DNA from: Idiomarina sp. A28L
GTDB lineage: Bacteria > Pseudomonadota > Gammaproteobacteria > Enterobacterales > Alteromonadaceae
DNA length: 64,000 bases
Direction of reading: 5' to 3'
NCBI RefSeq assembly: GCF_000218785.1
Contig: NZ_AFPO01000012.1
Location: forward strand, 225,705 to 289,704
Part shown: piece by piece, positions 36,446-47,052 of the stretch
How positions within the stretch are numbered: position 1 is the stretch's first letter
Layout of the letters: each line of letters starts with the position of its first letter
Position numbers and translations under genes: made by a program
Notes under the pieces: model-generated
What the model saw: the letters and a program-made list of their open reading frames with translations, nothing else
Told to the model about the DNA's origin: nothing
The model's database searches: none

Positions 36446-37153
36446 CTAATGCGAGGTTTTAAATGTCATGTGGCCGCCTAAGCGGAAACGAGATCCAGGG
36501 TGAGTAAGCGTTGCTTGGCTTACCACGCCTTCGCGCCCACTAGTTCGGCGCTGTATCTGCAAACACGGTTCAGGCTCATCAAGCTCAAGCCACTTCATCA
36601 ACTGCGCTGAAGGCAACACAGCTTCAATTAAGTGGCTAGCTTCGGTAAGCGGTGTTACTTCGCACAAATATTCGTGTGGTGTGCATTGGGTGTAGTTTTG
36701 TTCTAGGTATTCTGGAACAAGATCTGGATTCACATAGCGATCTTCTACCTGCACTGGCTGCCCATTTTCAAAATGAGTAATCACCGAATGCAATACTTCT
36801 GCGCCTGCAGTTAATTGCAACGCAGCCGCTATGCTATTGGGTGCTGGAACACGCTCAAGCAACTGCACAACAGCGTGATGACGATGATTCCGCAAGCGAA
36901 TTTCATCGGCGATATTGCGAATTGTTAACAACGCTGATTGTGATTTTAGTGGCGCTACAAAGGTACCAGAACCACGGGTGCGGGTTACCAAGCCTTCTTC
37001 AGAAAGCTCTTGCAACGCCCTTCGCGCTGTCATTCGGCTTACTGAAAAGGTTTCGGCCAACACGTTTTCCGAGCTTACCGGGTGGTATTCGGGCCATTCA
37101 CCTGATTCAATTTTCTTGTAGATATATTCTTTAATGGTTGCAAATTTAGCCAT
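36446..37153 (-). CDS. hutC: Histidine utilisation repressor, GntR/HutC type
   Basis: This 235-residue regulator has an N-terminal GntR winged helix (SENVLAETFSVSRMTARRALQELSEEGLVTRTRGSGTFV) and a C-terminal UTRA domain that binds urocanate in this family. It would repress the hut genes until urocanate accumulates. TGTATATACA, a good HutC-type palindrome, lies 24 bases before its ATG, between hutC and the divergent hutI. It is the first gene of hutC-hutU-hutH. Confidence 0.94.
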   Translation of the reverse strand: MAKFATIKEYIYKKIESGEWPEYHPVSSENVLAETFSVSRMTARRALQELSEEGLVTRTRGSGTFVAPLKSQSALLTIRNIADEIRLRNHRHHAVVQLLERVPAPNSIAAALQLTAGAEVLHSVITHFENGQPVQVEDRYVNPDLVPEYLEQNYTQCTPHEYLCEVTPLTEASHLIEAVLPSAQLMKWLELDEPEPCLQIQRRTSGREGVVSQATLTHPGSRFRLGGHMTFKTSH

Positions 37154-37176
37154 GATTATTGGACTTTTTGGAATGT

Positions 37177-37186
37177 TGTATATACA
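37177..37186. promoter_or_regulatory. Probable HutC operator between hutC and hutI
   Basis: TGTATATACA, preceded by T and within GTTGTATATACATTAC, resembles the Pseudomonas HutC site CTTGTATGTACAAG. Its position between divergent hut genes allows one repressor to control both transcripts. Confidence 0.65.
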
Positions 37187-37289
37187 TTACCAGTTACTTA
37201 ATTTAAAAATCAAACGCTTTCTCATATTTCGCATCGTCATGGCTTAAAATAGATGCATTTGAAGAGAACGCTTTAATAGGTGAATTTCT

Positions 37290-38525
37290 ATGCCAAGCAG
37301 CATTCCGGTTACCACGCCCGAGCAAAATGCATTCGTTATTCATTCAATTACCGCAGCGCGCATGAACGCCGCCGATTTAGGTTTGCTTACGCAGGCAAGT
37401 GTGGTGATAGAGCATGGTAAAATTGCATGGTTGGGCACTAGCAGTGCATTACCCGAAGCCTATCAGGGCCTTCCGCAAATAAATGGGGAAGGAAAATTAC
37501 TCACCCCTGCACTTACCGATTGCCATACTCACTTAGTATGGGCCGGCTCTCGCGCTGGCGAATTTCGCCAGCGTTTACATGGTGCAAGTTACCAAGAAAT
37601 TGCTGAAGCGGGTGGTGGTATTCTTGCTACCGTGAAGGCCACACGCGAAGCTAGTGAGAGCGAGCTCTTCGCGCAAAGCCTGCCGCGGGCAAAAGCGCTG
37701 CTTGGCCAAGGTGTGGCCCATATAGAAATTAAATCGGGTTATGGCTTGAGCCTCAAAGATGAATTAAAACAACTGCGAGTGGCGCGCCGAATTGGCAATG
37801 AACTACCTTTAAAAGTAAGCACAACGTTGTTAGCAGCTCATGCTTTGCCGCCTGAATTCAAAGATAACGCCGATGGCTATATCGATTTAGTATGTAATGA
37901 AATTATCCCTGCTGCCGCGGCTGAAAACCTTGTTGATGCCGTAGATGTGTTTTGCGAAAACATCGGTTTCAGCCGAGCTCAATCCGAGCGCGTATTTCAA
38001 GCTGCGTCTGCAAACGGGTTACCGGTAAAGATTCATGCCGAGCAGTTGAGCGACCAGGATGGAACAGCCCTTATGGCCGAATATCACGGCCTTTCTGCAG
38101 ATCATTTAGAGTATTTATCGGAAAAAGGCATAGCCGCGATGGCGAAATCGGGTGCTGTGGCAGTATTGCTACCCGGCGCATTTTACTTCCTGCGTGAAAC
38201 CAAATTACCACCAGTGCAAGCGTTACGCGATGCCGGTGTGCCAATTGCAATTGCCACCGATGCCAACCCCGGCTCTTCGCCACTGCTGCAATTACCCTTA
38301 ATGATGCACATGGCCTGTGCGTTCTTTCGGCTTACCCCCGAAGAGGCGTGGCTCGGAGTTACCCGCAACGGCGCACGAGCATTAGGTGAGCATAATCAGG
38401 GCCAGCTTGCAGTTGGCCAGCGGGCTGATATTGCTCTGTGGAATTTAACTAGCCCCGAGCAAATATGCTACGAGTTCGGCATTAACCCGTTGGCGCAGTT
38501 ATGGATAGAAGGCGTAGCAGTTTAG
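37290..38525 (+). CDS. hutI: Imidazolonepropionase
   Basis: This 411-residue amidohydrolase opens imidazolonepropionate to formimidoylglutamate, the third step. The metal ligands are visible in DCHTHLVWAGSR and KIHAEQLSD, and ATDANPGSSP near the end is conserved. AGGTG precedes the ATG. It is transcribed away from hutC and converges with hutG, with only 11 bases between their stops. Confidence 0.96.
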   Translation: MPSSIPVTTPEQNAFVIHSITAARMNAADLGLLTQASVVIEHGKIAWLGTSSALPEAYQGLPQINGEGKLLTPALTDCHTHLVWAGSRAGEFRQRLHGASYQEIAEAGGGILATVKATREASESELFAQSLPRAKALLGQGVAHIEIKSGYGLSLKDELKQLRVARRIGNELPLKVSTTLLAAHALPPEFKDNADGYIDLVCNEIIPAAAAENLVDAVDVFCENIGFSRAQSERVFQAASANGLPVKIHAEQLSDQDGTALMAEYHGLSADHLEYLSEKGIAAMAKSGAVAVLLPGAFYFLRETKLPPVQALRDAGVPIAIATDANPGSSPLLQLPLMMHMACAFFRLTPEEAWLGVTRNGARALGEHNQGQLAVGQRADIALWNLTSPEQICYEFGINPLAQLWIEGVAV

Positions 38526-38536
38526 TTTTGGCGGTA

Positions 38537-39559
38537 TTACGGAGTGTAGGATTCGAGGTAAGTGAACACTAACTCACTAAGGATCTGACCAGCTGCTTTG
38601 TTGCCGGCTTCAATGCCCATAGGGTGGCAGGCCGGTGCTGCTTCCGCCAAGTGTAAATAACGGCACGTACTAAGCTTGGCTAAATCACGAATAAACACCA
38701 TTGCATCTGCCAAGCTCACACCTGAATAGTTAAAGGCGCTAGCGGGTGCTTGCATAATCGAATCAACATCAAGCTCGATACCAAATGGCACCCGCCATGT
38801 AGCAACTTCTTGTTGAATCGGCTGCACCACACGGTGCATTTTTACGCCCACCATATCCTGCACTGAAGTGTATGTAGCACCTGCAGCGGCTAATTGATCT
38901 AGGGTAGCGCGAGAATTTTTTGCAGGGTGCAACGCTACTACGTGATAGTGCTTGAGGTAGCCTTTTTCGAATGCGTAGCTAAAACCATTACCACTGTGGC
39001 GGCCTTCTAATGGCCGGAAATCAGCGTGCGGATCAAGATTTACCGCACCTACAAATTGCTCGCTGCTAATCGCTAATGATTGTAACAACGGCAATGCATT
39101 GTTATGCCCACCCCCAATCAAAATTACCTGATAGCCTTGCTTAAAGAGTATCTCTGTTACAGCGGTAACACGTTTATCAAGTTCGGCGCATAGCTCACGC
39201 AGTTGCTCTAAATCTTTTGCTTTGCTCGCATCAAGCGCCAACGATTGCTGCTGAACATCACCACAATCAATTTGCCCAGCCAATACCACTTGTTCAATGG
39301 CTAAACGCCCGGAATCCTGCATATTGAGAAATTGCTGTAAAAAGGCAGCAAAACCAAGCTCAGCGCCACCTTGGCCAAGGTTTGCCCGCGGCCCTATTGA
39401 TTCCGGCACACCCAAAATAGCAAAACGCCCCAACGGTAACGCTGAGGCATCTATGTGTGCTAAGGCTTGTATTGATTCGCCAATGCGGGTTTCACCAGCG
39501 CGTGGGCGAACCCACGCTGCGGGGTTTACCGGCAACCATGACAATGGCTTTGCAGGCAT
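38537..39559 (-). CDS. hutG: Formimidoylglutamase, arginase family
   Basis: This 340-residue enzyme splits formimidoylglutamate into glutamate and formamide, the last step of the four-step hut route. Manganese ligands of the ureohydrolase fold appear in GGGHNNA, LDPHADFR and GIELDVDSI. It is 8 bases downstream of rraA on the same strand and may share its transcript, which separates it from the hutC-hutU-hutH operon. Confidence 0.9.
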   Translation of the reverse strand: MPAKPLSWLPVNPAAWVRPRAGETRIGESIQALAHIDASALPLGRFAILGVPESIGPRANLGQGGAELGFAAFLQQFLNMQDSGRLAIEQVVLAGQIDCGDVQQQSLALDASKAKDLEQLRELCAELDKRVTAVTEILFKQGYQVILIGGGHNNALPLLQSLAISSEQFVGAVNLDPHADFRPLEGRHSGNGFSYAFEKGYLKHYHVVALHPAKNSRATLDQLAAAGATYTSVQDMVGVKMHRVVQPIQQEVATWRVPFGIELDVDSIMQAPASAFNYSGVSLADAMVFIRDLAKLSTCRYLHLAEAAPACHPMGIEAGNKAAGQILSELVFTYLESYTP

Positions 39560-39567
39560 GAAACTAA

Positions 39568-40053
39568 TTACTCAATATCCAAAGCTTCTGGAGATAAAAT
39601 AATACCGGTGCTATCGGCGTAAATATGATCTTCGGGTAAGAACGTTACACCACCGAAGTTCACGGCGATATCTGTTTCGCCGATACCAGCAATATCAGCG
39701 CCTACAGGAATAGAGGCTATGGCTTGAATACCGATATCGAGATCTTCAATCAAATCAACATCGCGCACACAGCCGTAACAAACAATACCTTCCCATTCAT
39801 TTTCTAAAGCTAGCTCAGCAATTGCGATATCAATCAATGCGCGGCGTAACGAACCACCTCCATCGATTAATAGAACTTTGCCGGCACCCGGTTGTTCTAG
39901 AGCGGTTTCGATCAGGCCTTTGTCTTCGTGGCATTTAACGGTAACCACCTGCCCTCCAAACGACGAACGGCCACCATAGTTTGCAAACATTGGTTCAACC
40001 ACATCGATCTGATCAGCATATAAATCACAAAGTTCCGAGGTATTGTATTCCAT
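39568..40053 (-). CDS. rraA: RNase E inhibitor RraA
   Basis: This 161-residue protein binds RNase E and slows RNA decay in E. coli. It matches the family: [23 protein letters not shown] at the start, then [32 protein letters not shown] and the [13 protein letters not shown] end. It is divergent from the c-di-GMP operon, with a 202-base spacer, and sits ahead of hutG. Confidence 0.95.
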   Translation of the reverse strand: MEYNTSELCDLYADQIDVVEPMFANYGGRSSFGGQVVTVKCHEDKGLIETALEQPGAGKVLLIDGGGSLRRALIDIAIAELALENEWEGIVCYGCVRDVDLIEDLDIGIQAIASIPVGADIAGIGETDIAVNFGGVTFLPEDHIYADSTGIILSPEALDIE

Positions 40054-40255
40054 GAGAAACGCTCCTGCGGCATTAGAAAAGCCATGAGTATTAAGTAGCG
40101 CTCAGTATAAACCTTTAACAGCATGGGTGAAAGAACCCTTTGCTCTACTGGCCTAGCTATTTGCTGAACTGCGGAGTTTAGCGCCGATAAGGTTGATTTT
40201 TTGCGCAAAAACCCGTTAAATCAACACTTCGATAATAATTATAAGATCTCACTGC

Positions 40256-42322
40256 ATGCCCTTTAGCGATACAGCTGTCCTTGGAGCAAGTTTTGCTGGG
40301 CAAGGCCTAATGGTTTTAGGCTTTGCGCTGCTGTTATCGCACTATTATCGTGTTTATCGAAGGGCATACCTGCGTTTCTGGTCATTTGCTGCAATCTGGT
40401 TTGGTTTAAGCTCCGCTTGCCAACTCATTCAACACGCTACTTGGATATCCTTGCCCTCTTGGGCAACAGCGCAATTTGACACCCTTAGCCTAACTTTTAT
40501 GTATCTTGCCTTGAGCCTGTTAGCGCTCGGCGTATTCGATATAACTATGAATTCGATGCCCAAACGCCGAGTTCGTTGGCGTATATACGGTGTTTGCTTG
40601 ATTATTGCTCTAGTTTCAAATGGCACTATTGGCCCAAGCCATGATCCACTAGTATGGCAACCTTTTTTCCGTGATGCAGTTCTGTATTTAATTTCCGGCA
40701 TCACGCTTGGCGTTGTGGGTGCGGTAATTTATAAACTTTCAACACCTACCATGGGCCCACGCTTAATCGCGTTTGCATTCTTCCTACAAAGCGCCAAAAA
40801 CCTCATGTTGGTGAGCCTGTTATTGATTGATAGTACGGCATTAAATTCAGAAGTGTTGTGGCTTTTTACGGGTCTTATGAATGTTGTATTCCTTACCTGC
40901 GCTATGCTGGGTATCACCATTTGGCTGCTGGAATCAGAACGGCACAAAGCCATTGATGCACTACAAAAAGCAGAATACATGAACCGCCACGATGCCCTAA
41001 CCGGCATCGAAAACCGCGATGAGTTGATGTCGAAGATGCCGATATTTATCGATTCTTGCCGTGGCGATGGCCGAGAACTAGCCTTGTTTATGATTGGCGT
41101 TGATCGCTTTAAAGCTATCAACGATACACTTGGCTTACGCGGCGGCGATCGCGTGCTGGTAGAGCTCAGCAATAGGCTAAAAAACTTGCCCGAGCAACCG
41201 CTTGCGGTGGCGCGTGTAAGTGGCGATGTTTTCGTGGTGATGTATGATCACTTACACAGCCGCGAGAAAGCCACAGCGATGGCAAATGAAATACAGAACG
41301 TTATTCACAAACCATTACTCATCGATAATAAAAACCTCAATGTGAAGTGCAGTATTGGTATATCACGGTACCCACAGCAGGGTGTTGCAGCAGAAGGCTT
41401 GTTGAGTAAAGCAAATATCGCCCTGGCCAACGCTAAACTGCCTGATAACCACAACATTATGATGTATCGAGAAGGTATGGATGATAATTACATTCGCCTT
41501 GTGGATATGGAACCGGATTTACGCCGAGCACTACTGAAAAATGAATTCGTGGTGCACTTGCAGCCCATTTACGATGTACGCACTCAATATTTAAGTAGTT
41601 TTGAGGCTTTGTTGCGCTGGCAACATCCCACCAAAGGTTTACTCAACCCTGATGATTTTCTGCCGTTCGTAGAACAATTGGGCATGTCTTGCGATATCGA
41701 TGAATGGGTACTGAAGCATTGTGCGAAATTGATTTCACGCTGGCGAGCACAAGGCGAAAAGGTGTTGCCGATTGCGATTAACCTCTCGGCGCGGCATTTC
41801 CAACAACCCGAACTCACCGATAAGTTGCGCCGGTTATACCGTGAATACCAATTAAAAGCCGGCGATATTGAGCTAGAAATCACGGAAAACGTAGCTATGT
41901 CGGATATTAGCACCGGCCTGAACGTGCTTAATCGGTTGCGTGAAATGGGCATTCGTGTGGCTATCGATGATTTCGGCACGGGCTACTCCTCGCTCGCCTA
42001 CTTACGCAAGTTGCCAGTAGATAAAATTAAAATAGATCGCAGCTTTATCAACGAAATCATGGCCAGCAGTGAAGATTCCACCATAGTGCGCACCTTAATC
42101 GAATTAAGCCACGTGCTAAACAAGCAAATTGTAGCGGAAGGCGTAGAAACCGCAGAGCAGTTCGCACTCCTGAGTGAAATGCATTGCGATAGCGTGCAAG
42201 GTTATTACTTCTCACCACCGGTAAACGAAGAGAAATCACGCGGTTTACTGCAGGAATTTTGGCGAAAATGGATATCTCATAACCGAGATTCCGGTAAAGA
42301 AGCATGGGAGGGTTCACGATGA
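40256..42322 (+). CDS. Membrane GGDEF-EAL protein, probable c-di-GMP phosphodiesterase
   Basis: This 688-residue protein has about seven membrane segments in residues 10-225, then a GGDEF domain and an EAL domain. The GGDEF signature is degenerate, reading SGDVF at 322-326, so the domain is probably not a cyclase and may be regulatory. The EAL domain looks active: E450-A-L, NLSARHFQ, ELEITENV, DDFGTGYSS at 571-579 and KIKIDRSFI. It should break down c-di-GMP. It overlaps the next gene by four bases (ATGA), pairing a phosphodiesterase with a diguanylate cyclase. Confidence 0.9.
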   Translation: MPFSDTAVLGASFAGQGLMVLGFALLLSHYYRVYRRAYLRFWSFAAIWFGLSSACQLIQHATWISLPSWATAQFDTLSLTFMYLALSLLALGVFDITMNSMPKRRVRWRIYGVCLIIALVSNGTIGPSHDPLVWQPFFRDAVLYLISGITLGVVGAVIYKLSTPTMGPRLIAFAFFLQSAKNLMLVSLLLIDSTALNSEVLWLFTGLMNVVFLTCAMLGITIWLLESERHKAIDALQKAEYMNRHDALTGIENRDELMSKMPIFIDSCRGDGRELALFMIGVDRFKAINDTLGLRGGDRVLVELSNRLKNLPEQPLAVARVSGDVFVVMYDHLHSREKATAMANEIQNVIHKPLLIDNKNLNVKCSIGISRYPQQGVAAEGLLSKANIALANAKLPDNHNIMMYREGMDDNYIRLVDMEPDLRRALLKNEFVVHLQPIYDVRTQYLSSFEALLRWQHPTKGLLNPDDFLPFVEQLGMSCDIDEWVLKHCAKLISRWRAQGEKVLPIAINLSARHFQQPELTDKLRRLYREYQLKAGDIELEITENVAMSDISTGLNVLNRLREMGIRVAIDDFGTGYSSLAYLRKLPVDKIKIDRSFINEIMASSEDSTIVRTLIELSHVLNKQIVAEGVETAEQFALLSEMHCDSVQGYYFSPPVNEEKSRGLLQEFWRKWISHNRDSGKEAWEGSR

Positions 42323-44205
42323 AAAACCCTTTGCATAATCGCCGAGTACGTTTCAGCCGCAGGCTCACCACGTATCTATTGGTACGTATCAGTTTTTGGT
42401 CGTTACTCATGGTGTTAATCATTTCCACCATCGGTTTTGTTTTTTCCTACAAGCAAGCGAAAGAAGAGCTCATCACCACGCTCATCAAAGATACAAATCG
42501 ACATTTAGCCAGCGAAAGCGAGCACTTCAGAGCAGCCGAGCAATCGGCGAGTATTTTGGCTGAAAGCTTTCTCAAGCGTTACCAAGAATTTATCGGCGAT
42601 ACTCGATTTCAAGAACGTTTTGACAGCTGGTATAGCGAAACAGAACCCGGCGTATTCCGGCTACAACCCGAGTTTTATGATGGTATTGCTAAAAATGAAA
42701 CTTGGTTCGAAAATATTACCGTTTTTGCGGGGCCTCGCCAAAGCGGAATCTCTGATGAACTAAAAGGGCGAACCACTATTGCTCAATATGTTCTCAACGA
42801 ACTCGCTCCAGCTTGGCAAGAAAAAGTAGCGAACACTCATATATCAATGCCTGAGAATATCCTGTTGGTGTATTCACAAACTCACCCATGGGGTTTGCTT
42901 GCGGCTGCCGATTTAGTTGTTACCGATTTTTCAGTAGTGCAATCAACGCTGCAAGAATATAACCCCGAGCGCCTATCCGGGTGGACTGGGCTCTACTATG
43001 ATTTATCGGCCGGTTATTGGACCATTACTTATCAGCAACCCGTTGATTTTCAAGGCCAACATTTGATTAATGCCAGCCATGATGTGGCGTTAAGCGCGAT
43101 TATCCAACGCATGATTCACTATCAAAGCGATACCGATAAACGCATGCTGTTTAATGCCAACGGCCAACTCGTTGCCTCGCCTGAAACGCTAGCTGAAAGC
43201 TACCAGCAACGCGGTGTGCTTGATGTCGATAAACTCAGTAATCCCGAATATGCAGAAATATATCAGTTGATTGAAGCTAACGGCGCCGATGCCGATCATT
43301 TTGTTTTACGTAATGCCTTGCCAGGGGAACTTTTAATTGGCCAGAGGATTACAGGCTTAGATTGGTGGCACGTTACGCTTTATCCTTACAGAAAAATACA
43401 ACTACAAGCCTTACAAGGGCCCTTGCGCATATTAGTAGCCACAATTGCTTTACTACTGTTTGTTCTGCTCATCGTTTATTGGTTGGTGAGCCGGCACATT
43501 TCTAAGCCCTTACGGCAATTAGCCGAGATGGCAATGCTGATTGGCGATAAAAACTATTCAGAAGTGATTTCTAGTAAGCTTTTGCAAAACCAAGTGCGAA
43601 GTGAAGTTGGGTTATTGGTTCGATCGTTTCGCACTATGGCTTCGCGCTTATTGGCACATCAGCAAAATTTAGAGCAATTGGTAACCGACCGTACCGCCCA
43701 GCTTGCAGCGGCCAATGAGGTTCTTGAAAAAATGGCACATCTTGATGGTCTTACCGGGCTGAGAAATCGCAGAGCATTTGATAAAGATATTGCAAGAATA
43801 TGCGCCTACCCGCTAGAAACCCCTACTGCGCTTTTACTGGGTGATTTAGATAAATTCAAACCATTCAATGATAATTACGGCCATCAAGCTGGCGATGAGG
43901 CACTCAAGGCTGTTGCGAAATGCTTAAACAGCTTTAAAGGCGTTAGAGTATACCGTTATGGCGGCGAAGAAATTGCCGTGCTGGCTGATGTGCTGAATCA
44001 AGAAGCAGCCGAGAAACTAGCAGAAGCCATGCGTAGTGCTGTATTTGCTTTAAATATTACACATGAACATTGTGCTAATAAACGCTTAACCATAAGCTTT
44101 GGTATGCAATTAATAGATACCAACGCAACGATTGAAGCAAATATTATCGCCGTTGATAAACAGCTCTATGAAGCAAAAAAAGCGGGTGGAAACTGCATTA
44201 GCTAA
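42319..44205 (+). CDS. Cache-type sensor diguanylate cyclase
   Basis: This 628-residue protein has a membrane helix near the N-terminus (SFWSLLMVLIISTIGFVFSY), a periplasmic Cache-like sensor of about 330 residues, a second helix (ILVATIALLLFVLLIVYWLV), a HAMP domain, a coiled linker and a GGDEF domain. The active site reads YGGEEI, an accepted GGEEx form, with LLGDLDKFKPFNDNYGHQAGDE before it, so it should make c-di-GMP. GGAGGG precedes the ATG at 42319. Sharing an operon with a phosphodiesterase suggests tight local control of c-di-GMP. Confidence 0.92.
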   Translation: MKNPLHNRRVRFSRRLTTYLLVRISFWSLLMVLIISTIGFVFSYKQAKEELITTLIKDTNRHLASESEHFRAAEQSASILAESFLKRYQEFIGDTRFQERFDSWYSETEPGVFRLQPEFYDGIAKNETWFENITVFAGPRQSGISDELKGRTTIAQYVLNELAPAWQEKVANTHISMPENILLVYSQTHPWGLLAAADLVVTDFSVVQSTLQEYNPERLSGWTGLYYDLSAGYWTITYQQPVDFQGQHLINASHDVALSAIIQRMIHYQSDTDKRMLFNANGQLVASPETLAESYQQRGVLDVDKLSNPEYAEIYQLIEANGADADHFVLRNALPGELLIGQRITGLDWWHVTLYPYRKIQLQALQGPLRILVATIALLLFVLLIVYWLVSRHISKPLRQLAEMAMLIGDKNYSEVISSKLLQNQVRSEVGLLVRSFRTMASRLLAHQQNLEQLVTDRTAQLAAANEVLEKMAHLDGLTGLRNRRAFDKDIARICAYPLETPTALLLGDLDKFKPFNDNYGHQAGDEALKAVAKCLNSFKGVRVYRYGGEEIAVLADVLNQEAAEKLAEAMRSAVFALNITHEHCANKRLTISFGMQLIDTNATIEANIIAVDKQLYEAKKAGGNCIS

Positions 44206-44261
44206 GAAAAGCTCAATGCAGGCCACCCGCGTGTTCTCTGTTGTTGATGTTGATGAGCGCC

Positions 44262-45602
44262 CTACAAAATGAAGCGGCTTAAATCTTCATCTTCAGCTAG
44301 CTCGTTCAAGTATTTGTTCACATACTCACGATCAACCACAACTGTTGTGCCCTCTAAATCGGAAGCATTAAAGGATACTTCCTCCATTAACCGCTCGAGC
44401 ACCGTATGTAAGCGGCGAGCACCAATATTTTCAGTTCTCTCATTCACTTGCCAAGCAATCTCAGCAATGCGGCGAATGCCATCTTCTTTAAACTCTACAC
44501 TTACACCTTCAGTAGCCATCAGCGCTTTGTATTGCACCGTTAATGAAGCATTAGGTTCGGTAAGAATGCGTACAAAATCTTCAGTAGTAAGCGCTTGTAG
44601 GTTTACCCGAATCGGCAAGCGGCCCTGTAATTCAGGAATCAAATCAGAAGGCTTCGACATCTGAAACGCACCGGATGCAATAAACAGAATATGATCCGTT
44701 TTTACCATACCGTGCTTAGTATTCACCGTTGTGCCTTCCACTAGTGGTAACAAATCACGCTGCACACCTTCGCGCGAAACATCAGGCCCGCTACTATCAC
44801 CGCGTTTACAAATCTTATCGATTTCATCAAGAAACACGATTCCGTTTTGTTCTACCGATTGAATCGCTTTTTCTTTGATTTCTTCCGGGTTCATCATCTT
44901 CGCAGCTTCTTCTTCAATCAACTGCTTAAACGCATCTTTAATCTTCATTTTGCGTTTTTTCGTTTTCCCTTGGCCCATGTTCTGGAACATGCTTTGTAGC
45001 TGCGAGGTCATTTCTTCCATGCCTGGGGGCGCCATAATTTCAACCCCCATCTGCGACATAGAAATTTCAATTTCTATTTCTTTATCATCAAGTTTTCCTT
45101 CGCGAAGCTTTTTCCGGAAATTTTGCCGAGTTGCTTGCTGATCATCTTCATTGGCAGGCGCTTCGCTATCGTTCCAGTTGCGTTTCGCACGCGGAAGCAA
45201 GGTATCGAGAATACGATCTTCCGCTGCATCTTCGGCGCGGTGGCGCAAACGTGCCATTTCTTGTTCACGCATTAGCTTTACGGCGGTATCCGTAAGATCA
45301 CGAATGATCGAATCTACTTCCTTACCCACATAACCTACTTCGGTAAACTTAGTGGCTTCAATTTTAATAAAGGGTGCATTAGCAAGCTTAGCTAAGCGCC
45401 GCGCAATCTCAGTTTTACCAACACCCGTTGGCCCTATCATCAGAATATTTTTCGGCGTTACTTCTTGGCGCAACTCATCATCGAGCTGCATGCGACGCCA
45501 ACGATTGCGCAAGGCAACTGATACCGCCCGTTTTGCATCTTGTTGGCCAATGATATGCCTATTCAGCTCATCAACAATTTCCCGTGGGGTCATATTCGAC
45601 AT
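44262..45602 (-). CDS. hslU: HslU, ATPase of the HslUV protease
   Basis: This 446-residue AAA+ unfoldase has [15 protein letters not shown] (Walker A), FLDEIDKI (Walker B), the intermediate domain at about 110-230, and the C-terminal DLSRFIL tail that docks into HslV. It starts [20 protein letters not shown] as usual. It lies three bases after hslV. Confidence 0.98.
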   Translation of the reverse strand: MSNMTPREIVDELNRHIIGQQDAKRAVSVALRNRWRRMQLDDELRQEVTPKNILMIGPTGVGKTEIARRLAKLANAPFIKIEATKFTEVGYVGKEVDSIIRDLTDTAVKLMREQEMARLRHRAEDAAEDRILDTLLPRAKRNWNDSEAPANEDDQQATRQNFRKKLREGKLDDKEIEIEISMSQMGVEIMAPPGMEEMTSQLQSMFQNMGQGKTKKRKMKIKDAFKQLIEEEAAKMMNPEEIKEKAIQSVEQNGIVFLDEIDKICKRGDSSGPDVSREGVQRDLLPLVEGTTVNTKHGMVKTDHILFIASGAFQMSKPSDLIPELQGRLPIRVNLQALTTEDFVRILTEPNASLTVQYKALMATEGVSVEFKEDGIRRIAEIAWQVNERTENIGARRLHTVLERLMEEVSFNASDLEGTTVVVDREYVNKYLNELAEDEDLSRFIL

Positions 45603-45605
45603 CTT

Positions 45606-46145
45606 CTACTCCTTCGCGGGCTCGGCATCGAGCACTTCTATTGTTTGATGGCTATTGGTATACACGCAGATATCACCGGCAATGGTAAGCGCCTTTTCAA
45701 CAATATCAGGGGCGCTTAATTCAGTATTCTCTAGCAAGGCACGTGCCGCAGATTGCGCAAAGGGCCCACCCGAACCGATAGCAATCAGATCATTTTCAGG
45801 CTGCACCACATCACCGTTACCGGTAATGATGAGTGATGTTGTTTTATCCGCAACGGCCAGTAAAGCTTCTAGTTTGCGCAGCATACGATCGGTGCGCCAA
45901 TCTTTGGCCAACTCAACCGCAGCTTTGGTTAAGTTACCTTGATGCTGCTCAAGCTTTGCTTCGAAGCGCTCAAACAGAGTAAAGGCATCGGCGGTACCAC
46001 CGGCAAAACCAGCAATCACTTTGCCATTGTATAAACGCCGAACTTTTTTAGCATTACCTTTCATTACAGTGTTGCCTAATGAAACTTGCCCATCGCCACC
46101 TATAGCTACTTTATCACCACGGCGAACGGAAACGATTGTAGTCAT
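45606..46145 (-). CDS. hslV: HslV, peptidase of the HslUV protease
   Basis: This 179-residue threonine peptidase has the MTTIVSVRR start, whose Thr after Met removal is the nucleophile, then [38 protein letters not shown] and [14 protein letters not shown]. It pairs with HslU to degrade misfolded and regulatory proteins. Confidence 0.98.
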   Translation of the reverse strand: MTTIVSVRRGDKVAIGGDGQVSLGNTVMKGNAKKVRRLYNGKVIAGFAGGTADAFTLFERFEAKLEQHQGNLTKAAVELAKDWRTDRMLRKLEALLAVADKTTSLIITGNGDVVQPENDLIAIGSGGPFAQSAARALLENTELSAPDIVEKALTIAGDICVYTNSHQTIEVLDAEPAKE

Positions 46146-46214
46146 CTGTGTTCCTCTTTATCGGTTATACACAGTAGATAGGGGCGGCGCGCGGTGAATT
46201 CAAGAGTGAAGGAA

Positions 46215-46260
46215 CTAGCAAGAGCGAAGGTTATGCAAACCCTCGCTCTTTTTGCTAGCC
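46215..46260 (-). terminator. Hairpin after the lipoprotein gene
   Basis: CTAGCAA-AGAGCGA-rich and TCGCTCT-TTTTGCTAG arms pair around a loop, 4 bases beyond the stop of the gene at 46264. The stem is long with one mismatch; the T-rich side favours the plus direction, so its strength on the minus strand is uncertain. Confidence 0.6.
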
Positions 46261-46263
46261 GAA

Positions 46264-47052
46264 TTACTCGGTTGCAGGCTGCCTTGGGAAAACGATTGGG
46301 CGTTGTAAAAGGGAAGAGATAAAGCCATTTATGGTTGTTTGGCCACCGCCTAAATTGTTGTAAACACCAACAACTCTTGGGGTAATCTGAGTATTCTCAT
46401 CGTACATTTTCACCTTGATCGATGCCAACGCGAGCATCGCATTCTGAATACTCGATTCACTAATTTCACTCGGCATCGGAATTAAACTCGAAATTTCTTG
46501 GCCACTTACGCCTAACGTTTGGATAATCAGTGTGCCGGAAACTTGTTCTGCCCTAGCGGCAACACCAAGGGCAAACAGGCTTGAAAGATCAAGCTCTCCC
46601 TTTTTAACATAGATATTAGCGGTTAAACGTAGCCCTACACCGATATATACCGGCACTACATTGGTGGCAAGTTCCTCGTTTCCCTCAGATACCAAAGTGG
46701 CTACACGCTTACCATCAACAGGGCTACTCGATACTAAAACGGGCAATGAATCGGTGCTGAATTTTATGTAATCGAGGATTACTACATAATTGTTGCCTTG
46801 CACTCCTAGCTTCGCAGGCCCGAAAGATAAGCCGCCTTCTTGAGTAAAAGTACCGATAGCGAGCCGCATCGTTTCATCAGACAGCGCGTTTAACACCTCC
46901 CCTTGTGGAATACCCACATGCACAGGGAGCGGATCTAGCGGATGGTAACCAAAGTTATTTTGCCCCGTTGCATCATCGATAGGAAAGCTCACTGAAGAAC
47001 AGCCTGTGAGTACCCCAACAACGAAAACGAGCACGAGAGATAAGCGACGCAT
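46264..47052 (-). CDS. Putative lipoprotein of unknown function
   Basis: This 262-residue protein has a lipoprotein signal (LSLVLVFVVGVLTGCSS). The mature part is mostly beta-type, with repeated hydrophobic strands and a glycine-rich section near the end (NNLGGGQTTINGF). I do not recognise the family. It lies between ftsN and hslV on the same strand, with 282 gene-free bases upstream, so it is its own unit. It is probably in the outer membrane facing the periplasm, since no Asp follows the lipid cysteine. Confidence 0.7.
   Translation of the reverse strand: MRRLSLVLVFVVGVLTGCSSVSFPIDDATGQNNFGYHPLDPLPVHVGIPQGEVLNALSDETMRLAIGTFTQEGGLSFGPAKLGVQGNNYVVILDYIKFSTDSLPVLVSSSPVDGKRVATLVSEGNEELATNVVPVYIGVGLRLTANIYVKKGELDLSSLFALGVAARAEQVSGTLIIQTLGVSGQEISSLIPMPSEISESSIQNAMLALASIKVKMYDENTQITPRVVGVYNNLGGGQTTINGFISSLLQRPIVFPRQPATE

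Noticed and set aside
41141-41155. RGGDRV near residue 297 of the EAL protein taken as the GGDEF active site
   Set aside because: This is the GDxVL segment that precedes the active site in such domains; the true site lies later and reads SGDVF.
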